A stretch of 64,000 nt of DNA from Clostridium cellulovorans 743B (GTDB lineage Bacteria; Bacillota; Clostridia; Clostridiales; Clostridiaceae), in assembly GCF_000145275.1 (NCBI RefSeq), contig NC_014393.1, positions 2,542,001 to 2,606,000 on the forward strand. The letters run 5' to 3'. The notes under the pieces are model-generated. The model was not told the DNA's origin. It did not search any database and was given only the letters and a program-made list of their open reading frames with translations. This document shows, in pieces, positions 9,526-16,692 of this stretch (position 1 is the stretch's first letter; every line of letters starts with the position of its first letter). The translations under genes were made by a program, and so were the position numbers.

Positions 9526-9554
9526 AAAAAGAAATGTCAAGCCATGACATTTCT
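9526..9554 (-). terminator. Terminator of the RpiR-family gene
   Basis: Minus strand: AGAAATGTCA, a five-base loop, TGACATTTCT, then TTTTAATG. It overlaps the stop codon of the gene ending at 9553. Confidence 0.75.
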
Positions 9555-10428
9555 AGATGCTATCTTTATGAGAATATACATTAAATTCTGCCCATATTTC
9601 TTCTAGATTAGTAAAAACTTTTGAAATTTTTTCTTTTTCTCTAAGACCAACTGCAATTATAAGCGCATTTATAACACTGAGTGGTGCCACAAGTGAATCA
9701 ACAAATGAAGCCATATTACTTTGAGCAATAAGGGCATAATCAGCACTTGCTGCTAGTGGTGACAATAAACTATCAGTTATAGCTACAACTTTCGTACCCC
9801 TAGATCTTGCAAAGTTCAAAGCATCTATAGTTCTCGCAGCGTATCGTGGAAAGCCTATACCCAATAATAAATCATCTTCGTTAATATCTATCATCTGTTC
9901 AAATAGATCAGAAATACCATAGGTAACTACATGAACGTTGTCCAGTAAAAGGTTTAGATAAAACCCAAGGAATTCTGCAACTGCTGTAGAACTTCGCAAT
10001 CCTACAATATATATTTTTTTTGCTTGAAAAATCATATTTACAACATCATCAAAAGTCTTTATATCGATCTTCTCAAGAGTAACCCTGATGTTCTCCATAT
10101 CAGCCTTAAGAACCCCTCTAAGAGCACTTTCAGAGGAAGGATAATGATTTGTAAGTTCAATCCTTTGAACAGTAGTTAGTTTATTTTTTATTAATTCTTG
10201 TAAAGATTTTTGAAGCTTTGGATAACCAGTATATCCAAGTTCAATTGCAAATCTAACAACTGTTGATTCACTAACTCCAACGCTGAGTCCGAGCTTTGAT
10301 GCTGTCATAAAGGCAGCTTTATCATAATGTTTCAATATATATTCTGCTATTAGCTTTTGACCTTTACTGAGCCTTGGATATCTTAATTGAATATTCTTCA
10401 TTAAATCCTGTTTGTCTGTATCTATCAT
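9553..10428 (-). CDS. MurR/RpiR-family transcriptional regulator
   Basis: A 291-residue regulator. The N-terminal helix-turn-helix (about residues 15-80, with GVSESTVVRFAIELGYTGYP) is followed by a SIS sugar-isomerase domain (about 125-260, with IYIVGLRSSTAVAEF and VVAITDSLLSPLA). Such proteins sense phosphosugars and control sugar-catabolic or peptidoglycan-recycling genes. No sugar gene is adjacent, so the target is not visible here. The small YpmA-like gene lies just upstream and is probably co-transcribed. Confidence 0.92.
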   Translation of the reverse strand: MIDTDKQDLMKNIQLRYPRLSKGQKLIAEYILKHYDKAAFMTASKLGLSVGVSESTVVRFAIELGYTGYPKLQKSLQELIKNKLTTVQRIELTNHYPSSESALRGVLKADMENIRVTLEKIDIKTFDDVVNMIFQAKKIYIVGLRSSTAVAEFLGFYLNLLLDNVHVVTYGISDLFEQMIDINEDDLLLGIGFPRYAARTIDALNFARSRGTKVVAITDSLLSPLAASADYALIAQSNMASFVDSLVAPLSVINALIIAVGLREKEKISKVFTNLEEIWAEFNVYSHKDSI

Positions 10429-10453
10429 TGAATCGACCTCATAAATTTGATTT

Positions 10454-10618
10454 TTATTTTTCCTTATAGAGAGTTATGACTTGCTTATCGTTATTAAGTG
10501 ATAACCCAAAAACAACATTCAAATCCTTTAAATTTTTATTCAGAAAATCAATAACCTTATACATATCGTCATATGTTTCAAATTCTTTACTTGATATTAA
10601 GGTTAATTTATCGTCCAT
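10454..10618 (-). CDS. YpmA-like small protein (DUF4264)
   Basis: 54 residues from ATG 10618, chosen because AGGAGG sits eight bases upstream; longer upstream starts would overlap that site. The sequence (KEFETYDDMYKVIDFLNKNL then VVFGLSL and a final VITLYKEK) matches my memory of the DUF4264/YpmA family of Firmicutes, which has no assigned function. It lies 25 bases upstream of the RpiR regulator on the same strand. Confidence 0.75.
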   Translation of the reverse strand: MDDKLTLISSKEFETYDDMYKVIDFLNKNLKDLNVVFGLSLNNDKQVITLYKEK

Positions 10619-10722
10619 GATTAAGCCTCCTAGTACTTTTAATGAATTCATCTAGTTTATTTGCACTAGATTTAGTAATTATAATATTCTAATTGCAAAA
10701 GTAATAAATTATAAAATAAATT

Positions 10723-11430
10723 CTATAAATTTTGTAGATAGTCAATTTCTTCTTTTGTCAAAAATCTATATTTTCCTTGAGGTATATCTTTTAACTTAAT
10801 ATCACCTATGGCTATTCTTTTTAAAGCTATAACTGAGTGACCAATAGAATCACACATCTTTCTTATTTGCCTATTTTTACCTTCATAGATTTGAATTTTT
10901 AAAGAAGCTTTATTATAATCAAGTTTTTCAATTTTAACCTTTGCTGGTGCAGTTATATATCCACCTATGTCTATACCAGTTTCGAGTTTTTTAATTTCTT
11001 CTATTGTTGGTATACCATTTACCGTTACTAAGTAAGTTTTATAAACTTCTTTACTTGGATGCATTAAATTATTATATATGTCACCATCGTTTGTAAGAAG
11101 TAACAACCCAGAACTATCATAATCTAGTCTACCAATTGGATAAATCCTCTCTTTAACGTCTATAAGGTCTATTACATTTTTTCTACCTTTTTCATCTTTT
11201 ACAGATGATATATATTTTACTGGTTTATTTAGGGCTATGTATACTTTTTGCGCTTCTGGGTAAATTATTACATTATTTACTTTAATTATATCATTTTCTT
11301 CTTCTACTTTATAACCTAATTCTGTTATAATAGTATTGTTGACAGAGACTTTACCTTGTAAAATTAATTCTTCACATTTTCTACGTGAAGCAACTCCACA
11401 TTTAGCCATATATTTTTGTAGTCGTTCCAT
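10723..11430 (-). CDS. rluB: 23S rRNA pseudouridine synthase, RsuA/RluB family
   Basis: A 235-residue enzyme. The N-terminal S4 RNA-binding domain (MERLQKYMAKCGVASRRKCEELI) is followed by the catalytic domain with GRLDYDSSGLLLLTNDG, where the Asp after Leu is the pseudouridylation nucleophile, and the family end GKNRQIRKMCDSIGH. It modifies rRNA; rluB is the usual clostridial assignment, but an RsuA-like specificity cannot be excluded. It stands alone, with a TAAAGGTGATG start region. Confidence 0.93.
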   Translation of the reverse strand: MERLQKYMAKCGVASRRKCEELILQGKVSVNNTIITELGYKVEEENDIIKVNNVIIYPEAQKVYIALNKPVKYISSVKDEKGRKNVIDLIDVKERIYPIGRLDYDSSGLLLLTNDGDIYNNLMHPSKEVYKTYLVTVNGIPTIEEIKKLETGIDIGGYITAPAKVKIEKLDYNKASLKIQIYEGKNRQIRKMCDSIGHSVIALKRIAIGDIKLKDIPQGKYRFLTKEEIDYLQNL

Positions 11431-11578
11431 TAAACATCACCTTTATAATAAATTAGAACTATTAATATTGTAAACATATCCTTAGAATTTTACAATATTT
11501 TATTTTACATTCTTCAATGATATCGTATTCAATAAAGAAAATGATGCAATATAATCAGTGAAAGGAATGGTGATTTAA

Positions 11579-11854
11579 TTGAAATTACTGGAATTAAAAA
11601 ATGAATTTGATATGATCGACATAGATACACTTACAGTTACTATTACAGTTGAGAAAATAGATATGAAAAATGAAGCTATTAATGAGGGACATTTAAAACT
11701 TATGAAAAACTTAATTAGTAAGGAATACTTAAAAAAAGATTATTTTATAAATTTTGATCATAAAATTATTGAAATTGAAGATGAAAATAGTCCCAAAATC
11801 AGTGCATATGTGGTAGAATCTATAGCTAGGGTGTATAAATTAATTGACATTTAA
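11579..11854 (+). CDS. Hypothetical protein, 91 residues
   Basis: This frame begins at TTG 11581-11583-type context (frame start 11579, preceded by GGTGAT) and ends 12 bases before the flavin reductase gene, so the two look co-transcribed. The product (KLLELKNEFDMIDIDTLTVTIT and later YVVESIARVYKLIDI) is acidic and soluble with no signal or membrane segment. I do not recognise the family. The unusual TTG start makes the exact N-terminus uncertain; the first ATG is at residue 12. Confidence 0.65.
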   Translation: MKLLELKNEFDMIDIDTLTVTITVEKIDMKNEAINEGHLKLMKNLISKEYLKKDYFINFDHKIIEIEDENSPKISAYVVESIARVYKLIDI

Positions 11855-11866
11855 AGGAGTTTAATA

Positions 11867-12454
11867 ATGGCTAAAAAGGTATTTAAAGGTAGTGCTATGC
11901 TAAATCCAGTTCCATCAGTATTGATTACATCAAAAGATGCTGATGATAAAGTAAATGTATTTACTGTTGGATGGATTGGAATTGCGTGCACTCATCCACC
12001 TATGATTTCTGTAGCAATAAGACCTGAAAGGTTATCTTATGAAAATATAAAAGATACTAAGCAATTTGTAGTGAATCTTCCTACAAAGGATATGGTTAAA
12101 ATTGTGGATTACTGTGGAGTGAGAAGTGGTAGAAAAATTGATAAAATTAAGCATTTCAATTTAGAATTAGAAGAAGGAATAAGCATTGCTGTACCATCAT
12201 TAAAAAAGGCTCCTGTAGCCTTAGAATGTGAAGTTAAGAATATTATTCCTCTTGGTAGTCATGATCTTTTTCTTGCAGAAATTAAAACTGCCAAAGTTGA
12301 AGAAGATTTAATAGACGATAATGGTAAAATACATTTTGAGAAGGCTAACTTAATTTCATATTCTCATGGTGAATATTATGGTTTGAATAGCAAAGCTATA
12401 GGTAGTTTTGGATTTTCAGTGACTAAAAAAGCTAAAAGGAAAGAAAAAAAATAA
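11867..12454 (+). CDS. Flavin reductase family protein (flavoredoxin-like)
   Basis: A 195-residue FMN-binding split-barrel protein. Typical features are the opening with PVPSVLITS, the FMN-contacting VFTVGWIGIACTHPPMISVAIRP (shown here only in part), and RLSYENIKDTKQFVVNLP. A ribosome binding site AAAGGAG precedes ATG 11867. Members reduce FMN or carry electrons in anaerobes; the partner is unknown. It ends in a basic Lys-rich tail. Confidence 0.88.
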   Translation: MAKKVFKGSAMLNPVPSVLITSKDADDKVNVFTVGWIGIACTHPPMISVAIRPERLSYENIKDTKQFVVNLPTKDMVKIVDYCGVRSGRKIDKIKHFNLELEEGISIAVPSLKKAPVALECEVKNIIPLGSHDLFLAEIKTAKVEEDLIDDNGKIHFEKANLISYSHGEYYGLNSKAIGSFGFSVTKKAKRKEKK

Positions 12455-12518
12455 ACTAATATTGAGCAATTTAATGATAAAAAATAAGTTCAAGCTTTTA
12501 TTCAAATATACAAAAAAT

Positions 12519-12554
12519 AATCTCAAAGCTTTATAACTCTAAAGCTTTGAGATT
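12519..12554 (-). terminator. Terminator of argF
   Basis: A perfect 15-bp stem (AATCTCAAAGCTTTA) with a six-base loop, followed on the minus strand by ATTTTTTG. It lies six bases after the argF stop and can also serve the convergent flavin reductase transcript weakly. Confidence 0.85.
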
Positions 12555-12560
12555 AAAATA

Positions 12561-13493
12561 CTAGTTATTTTTTCCCATTAATTTTACTAATACAGCCTTT
12601 TGAACATGCAATCTATTCTCTGATTCTTCGAAAATCTCTTCTTGATGTTCTTCAAAAATTTCAGTAGTAATCTCTTCATCCTTATGAGCTGGAAGGCAAT
12701 GTAACACCATAGCATCAATTTTTGCAAAGCTCATAAGTTGTTTATTAACTTGATAGCTTTTGAAAATTTCCTTTCGAAGATTCTTCTCTGTTTCTTGTCC
12801 CATGCTAGTCCAAACATCTGTTATAACCACATCAGCATCTTTAACAGCCTCTTCCGGAGAATTTGTAATAGTAAGAGTACCTAAGGAGTCCTTTTCAACA
12901 AGCCTAGCAGCTTCTATGATTTTTTCTTTAGTTTCATATCCTTTTGGTGTTGCAATGCTGAAATCCATATCGACTTTAAGACAACCAATCATTAAGGTGT
13001 TCGCCATATTGTGTCCATCACCAACAAAAGCAACTTTTAGGCCTTTAAATTTTCTCTTATTTTCTTTTATTGTCAATAAATCCGCAAGAACTTGACATGG
13101 ATGCTCTTCATCAGTAAGCCCATTTATTATAGGAATTCTCGAAGCAGCAGCTAGTTCCTCAACTTCTCTTTGGTCAAAGGTTCTTATCATGATTCCATCT
13201 AAATAACGAGCAAGTACCCTACCTGTATCTTCAATAGCTTCTCCCCTGCTCATTTGAATATCACTAGAGTTTAAAAATAAAGCAAATCCACCTAATTGAT
13301 ACATACCTACTTCAAAGGAAACTCTTGTTCTTGTAGAATGTTTCCTAAAAATCATTCCTAATGTTTTACCTTTTAAATAGTGATGTTCTATTCCATGTTT
13401 TGTTTCATATTTTAATTGTTCACTTAAATCTATAATTTCAAGGATTTCTTCTTTTGAAAGATCCTTTAATGTCAATAAATCCTTTGCCTTCAT
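12561..13493 (-). CDS. argF: Ornithine carbamoyltransferase
   Basis: A 310-residue enzyme that makes citrulline from ornithine and carbamoyl phosphate. The carbamoyl phosphate loop STRTR is at residues 53-57, HPCQVLADL (about 130), the ornithine-side DVWTSMGQE and the catalytic HCLPAHK motif follow. It lies 21 bases downstream of argB on the same strand and therefore probably in the same transcript. A catabolic (arcB) role is less likely because of the argB linkage. Confidence 0.96.
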   Translation of the reverse strand: MKAKDLLTLKDLSKEEILEIIDLSEQLKYETKHGIEHHYLKGKTLGMIFRKHSTRTRVSFEVGMYQLGGFALFLNSSDIQMSRGEAIEDTGRVLARYLDGIMIRTFDQREVEELAAASRIPIINGLTDEEHPCQVLADLLTIKENKRKFKGLKVAFVGDGHNMANTLMIGCLKVDMDFSIATPKGYETKEKIIEAARLVEKDSLGTLTITNSPEEAVKDADVVITDVWTSMGQETEKNLRKEIFKSYQVNKQLMSFAKIDAMVLHCLPAHKDEEITTEIFEEHQEEIFEESENRLHVQKAVLVKLMGKNN

Positions 13494-13514
13494 TTTTTAG
13501 CCTCCCCTTCGCCA

Positions 13515-14369
13515 TTAGTATATCATTGTACCTATGCCTTCATCAGAAAATAATTCTATTAATATAGAATGAGGAGTTCTTCCATCCAATATATGAACTC
13601 TACGAACACCATTTCTAACGCTTTCAACACAACTTTCTATTTTAGGAATCATGCCCCCACTTATTATTTTGTCCTCCATAAGAAGTGGAACTTCACCAAC
13701 TTTTAACTTAGAAATCAATGTATTTTCATCTTTAGGATCCATCATTAGTCCAGGAACATCAGTTAAAAGTATTAACTTTTCAGCTTTAAGTGCTGAGGCT
13801 ATTTTTGCTGCTGCAACATCACCATTGATATTATAAGTTTTACCATCTTCACCAACACCAACTGTTGCTATAACAGCCATATATCCATTTTTTAAAGAGT
13901 TATCTATGATTTCTGTATTTATTTGTTTAACTTCTCCTACATAGCCTAAATCTTCTTCACTTTTAACTTTTTCAGTTATTATCATGTTTCCATCTATTCC
14001 GCATAGTCCAATAGCTTTCCCACCGTTAGAATTTATACGGAAGACTAAATCTTTATTTACCTTTCCAGCTAAAACCATTTGTACTATATCAATTGTTTCT
14101 TCATCAGTATATCTCAAGCCGTTAATAAATTTAGGTTCCTTACCAACTTTATTTAGCATATGATTTATTTCTGGACCACCACCGTGAACAAGTACTACGT
14201 TGATACCAACACAACTCATTAGTATTAAATCATTGATTACAGCATCTTTAAGCATTTCGCTTTTCATAGCATTGCCACCATATTTAATAACTACAGTTTT
14301 CCCATAGTAATCTTTTATATACGGAAGTGCTTCTATCAAGGTATATGCTTTATCTGCAGTTGTCTTCAT
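13515..14369 (-). CDS. argB: Acetylglutamate kinase
   Basis: A 284-residue N-acetylglutamate kinase, second step of arginine synthesis. Motifs are VVIKYGGNAM (phosphate lysine), VLVHGGGPEIN, the INGDVAAAKIASAL nucleotide region and SGGMIPKIESC. An N-terminal helix (KAYTLIEALPYI) precedes the catalytic domain, the part that in arginine-sensitive hexameric enzymes mediates feedback control. The leader has a hairpin with a T-run and, further up, a promoter covered by a large palindrome. AAGGAGG precedes the ATG. Confidence 0.96.
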   Translation of the reverse strand: MKTTADKAYTLIEALPYIKDYYGKTVVIKYGGNAMKSEMLKDAVINDLILMSCVGINVVLVHGGGPEINHMLNKVGKEPKFINGLRYTDEETIDIVQMVLAGKVNKDLVFRINSNGGKAIGLCGIDGNMIITEKVKSEEDLGYVGEVKQINTEIIDNSLKNGYMAVIATVGVGEDGKTYNINGDVAAAKIASALKAEKLILLTDVPGLMMDPKDENTLISKLKVGEVPLLMEDKIISGGMIPKIESCVESVRNGVRRVHILDGRTPHSILIELFSDEGIGTMIY

Positions 14370-14397
14370 TTTATTTTGCCTCCTTCATAGTAAAAAC

Positions 14398-14426
14398 CTA
14401 TTATCAATATACTTTTGATAATAGGT
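14398..14426 (-). terminator. Terminator-like hairpin in the argB leader
   Basis: Minus strand: CCTATTATCA, a nine-base loop, TGATAATAGG, then TTTTTA, ending only about ten bases before the argB ribosome binding site. It reads as an intrinsic terminator inside the 5' leader, so either an attenuator or the end of an upstream transcript. Confidence 0.55.
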
Positions 14427-14509
14427 TATATCCAATTCAAATATATATTGAATCTATTTGAGCAAAGAAATTATTCAATGCGTTAATTGTTAAATTATCC
14501 TGTATTTAT

Positions 14510-14538
14510 ATTGTAGCATATAAAAAATGCATTGTATA
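14510..14538 (-). promoter_or_regulatory. Candidate argB promoter
   Basis: Minus strand TACAAT (-10, 14510-14515), a 17-base spacer and TATACA as a weak -35 at 14533-14538. The -35 lies within the 32-bp palindrome, which fits a repressor-controlled promoter. Prediction only. Confidence 0.4.
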
Positions 14539-14555
14539 TATATACAATGCATTTT
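14524..14555. repeat. 32-bp perfect palindrome upstream of argB (possible operator)
   Basis: The left arm AAAATGCATTGTATAT is followed immediately by its exact reverse complement. It overlaps the -35 of the candidate argB promoter. Arginine operators (ARG boxes) are AT-rich palindromes of about 18 bp, so an ArgR site is plausible but the match to a consensus was not checked. A cruciform or terminator role is the alternative. Confidence 0.5.
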
Positions 14556-14664
14556 ATTATTATTCATATCGCAAGTTAAAAACACTCAATTTTAGCAATT
14601 TATTAAATGTCGTTGCTAAGAATAAATATAAAAAGTCATTCATTTTATATTTAGCTATCACCCA

Positions 14665-14844
14665 TTACATTTTTTCAAAGCTTCCACAATCAGTACATTC
14701 TACTGTATTTGCTGTAGCCTCGTGTTTAACAACATTAATTCTTTCAAGTTCACAGTAATTATCTCTTGAATGGAATTTACATTCATTTACAATACAACCT
14801 ATACTGTTATTATGTCCATTTGATAATCTAATTTTATTATCCAT
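14665..14844 (-). CDS. DUF1540 domain-containing small protein
   Basis: 59 residues from ATG 14844, which has AGGAGG nine bases upstream. The four-cysteine pattern IGCIVNECKFHSRDNYC followed by VECTDCGSF near the end is the DUF1540 pattern, a presumed small metal-binding protein common in clostridia, without a known function. It is monocistronic between metA and argB. Confidence 0.85.
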   Translation of the reverse strand: MDNKIRLSNGHNNSIGCIVNECKFHSRDNYCELERINVVKHEATANTVECTDCGSFEKM

Positions 14845-14926
14845 GATACACACCTCCTAAAAAAGTTTACATTATATTATTTGCTCAAAACAAAAATATA
14901 TGTGTAGATTTTAGAAGCTATTTTGG

Positions 14927-15850
14927 TTACTTTTTATCTCTTTTGAGATTGTAAGGCGTTTCTTGATATACATAATAGTTTATCCAATTATTATAAATCA
15001 TACTTCCTGTTGAGCGCCAAGTAACTTTAATACCTTTTTCAGGATCATCATCAACAAAATAATTAAATGGAGTTTCGATTTTTAGCCCTGCATTTATATC
15101 TCTGAAGTATTCTAAACTTAATGTTTCAGCATCATATTCAGGATGACCTGTTATGAATACCTTTCTTTTTGATTTATCAGTAATTAGAAGTGGACCTGCT
15201 TCTTTTGAATAAGCTAAAGTTTCTAAATCTCTTACTTCTTTTATATCCTCTATACTATTACCAGTATGCCTAGAATGTGGTGCATAAAATACATCATCAA
15301 GGCCTCTCATTAATGGCGAATTTTTATCTAAATTTTCGTGTTCAAATATACCAAACATTTTTTTCTCTAATGGTTTTTTATCAATTCCATAATAATAATA
15401 TAAGGCTGCTTGTGCTCCCCAACAGATAAATAGCGATGATTGTACATTAGCTTCAGCATAATCGAAAATTCGTGTTAGTTCATTCCAGTATTGTACATCT
15501 TCAAATTCCATATTTTCTACTGGAGCTCCGGATACAATTAAAGCATCAAAGCTTTTATCCTTTATTTCTTCAAAAGTTGTATAAAAAGTATCCAAATGAG
15601 ATTTTGGAGTGTGTTTACTTGTATAATCTGAAGTTTGCAAGAACGTAACATTTATTTGAATAAGGGAATTGCTTAACAATCTTAATATTTGAGTTTCAGT
15701 TACAATTTTTGTTGGCATTAAATTTAAAAAGAGAATTTCTAAGGGGCGAATCTGCTGACTTTGAGCTCGTTCGTGATTCATTACAAAAATATTTTCATTT
15801 ATAAGTGTAGCAGTAGCTGGTAAATCTTTTGGTAAAATAACTGGACACAT
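14927..15850 (-). CDS. metA: Homoserine O-acetyltransferase (MetA family)
   Basis: A 307-residue MetA-type acyltransferase that opens methionine synthesis by acylating homoserine. The nucleophile is Cys143 in FICWGAQAA; the His and Glu of the triad are in ITGHPEYD. The residue that sets the acyl donor is Glu112 in GAPVENMEF: by published work on MetA enzymes, Glu here indicates acetyl-CoA and Gly succinyl-CoA, so an acetyltransferase is predicted despite the common succinyltransferase label. Expression is controlled by the SAM-I riboswitch just upstream. Confidence 0.93.
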   Translation of the reverse strand: MCPVILPKDLPATATLINENIFVMNHERAQSQQIRPLEILFLNLMPTKIVTETQILRLLSNSLIQINVTFLQTSDYTSKHTPKSHLDTFYTTFEEIKDKSFDALIVSGAPVENMEFEDVQYWNELTRIFDYAEANVQSSLFICWGAQAALYYYYGIDKKPLEKKMFGIFEHENLDKNSPLMRGLDDVFYAPHSRHTGNSIEDIKEVRDLETLAYSKEAGPLLITDKSKRKVFITGHPEYDAETLSLEYFRDINAGLKIETPFNYFVDDDPEKGIKVTWRSTGSMIYNNWINYYVYQETPYNLKRDKK

Positions 15851-15875
15851 ATTAACTCCTCCTCAACGAATAGCA

Positions 15876-15907
15876 TAAAAAAACTCTATTACATTGGAGT
15901 AATAGAG
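15876..15907 (-). terminator. SAM riboswitch expression-platform terminator
   Basis: Minus strand: CTCTATTAC, six-base loop, GTAATAGAG, then TTTTTTTATG. It lies between the SAM aptamer and metA and would form when SAM is bound. Confidence 0.9.
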
Positions 15908-15929
15908 GAAATTGTCACATAATGACTAT

Positions 15930-16036
15930 AAAACACCTCATCTCCCAGACGCTTGTCCGCAGGAATTAGCACCTTGCACTCATTTGCAGGTTGCCGAGGC
16001 TTCACAGGGCCTAATCCCTCCACCTCTCTTGATGAC
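15930..16036 (-). ncRNA. SAM-I riboswitch (S-box) controlling metA
   Basis: On the minus strand the S-box landmarks appear in order: ATCAAGAGAGGTGGAGGGA, GGCCCTGTGAAGCC, CGGCAACC, AAGGTGCTAATTCCTGC and a closing strand ending in GAGATGAGGTGT. A terminator and metA follow. High SAM should switch metA off. Confidence 0.96.
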
Positions 16037-16059
16037 GTTGATAAATGTAATTAAAAAAA

Positions 16060-16088
16060 ATTATACAATAAAAAACATACTTTGTAAA
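16060..16088 (-). promoter_or_regulatory. Predicted sigma-A promoter of the SAM riboswitch-metA transcript
   Basis: Minus strand TTTACA, a 17-base spacer and TATAAT, placed about 25 bases upstream of the aptamer. Confidence 0.8.
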
Positions 16089-16102
16089 CAAAAGCTTTAT
16101 AA

Positions 16103-16543
16103 TTAAGGTTTAAGAAATAAAAAAAATTCGATATTTCTAAGGATCCAATAAAGTATTAGTAATGTTAACCCAAGCCAGTAGAAGCTTGGATATCTAGGTA
16201 ATAAAAAAAGTTTTTTATTAAATGAAAGAGCTAATAACTCTAAATATTTAAGGAATCCAAATATAACTATAAGCATAGTTGCTACATTTGATTTTAAGCA
16301 ATTTAATATATCACCACGAAATAATGCTAAGATACTACGTGTCATACCGCATCCTGGACATAATAGTGAGGTTTTTTCATAAAATGTACATTGGGGTAAT
16401 AATTTTACAACAGAAAATATGTAGTATCTTAAAAGATAAAAAATAAAAATAGATATAATAGGCAAAACAAGTAACGATATTCTTAGTATAGCTATTTTGT
16501 TAGGAGTTAGATTATTTATATTTTTGTGCATAATAGTCTCCAT
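16103..16543 (-). CDS. DUF2752 domain-containing membrane protein
   Basis: 146 residues with about three hydrophobic segments (residues 21-45, 85-110, 120-142). The CPGCGMTRSILALFRGD motif is the hallmark of DUF2752. Function unknown. It ends just upstream of the metA promoter on the same strand; I see no terminator between, so some read-through is possible. Confidence 0.85.
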   Translation of the reverse strand: METIMHKNINNLTPNKIAILRISLLVLPIISIFIFYLLRYYIFSVVKLLPQCTFYEKTSLLCPGCGMTRSILALFRGDILNCLKSNVATMLIVIFGFLKYLELLALSFNKKLFLLPRYPSFYWLGLTLLILYWILRNIEFFLFLKP

Positions 16544-16631
16544 TCTTAAACTTTTGTATATTTAATTATAACAAACTTTCGATTCAAATAGAAAAATTTT
16601 AGTGACATAAACATAATATAAATTCTTTTAA

Positions 16632-16676
16632 AAAAACATTCCTCACTATAAATTATTTAGAGTGAGGAATGTTTTT
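16632..16676 (-). terminator. Terminator of the sensor kinase gene (bidirectional)
   Basis: A 15- to 16-bp stem (AAAAACATTCCTCACT with its complement) and a 14-base loop, flanked by A and T runs on both sides. Confidence 0.85.
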
Positions 16677-16692
16677 ATGAATAATAATTAGA

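Noticed and set aside
15912..16106. 64-codon frame on +
   Set aside because: It is the antisense shadow of the SAM-I riboswitch.
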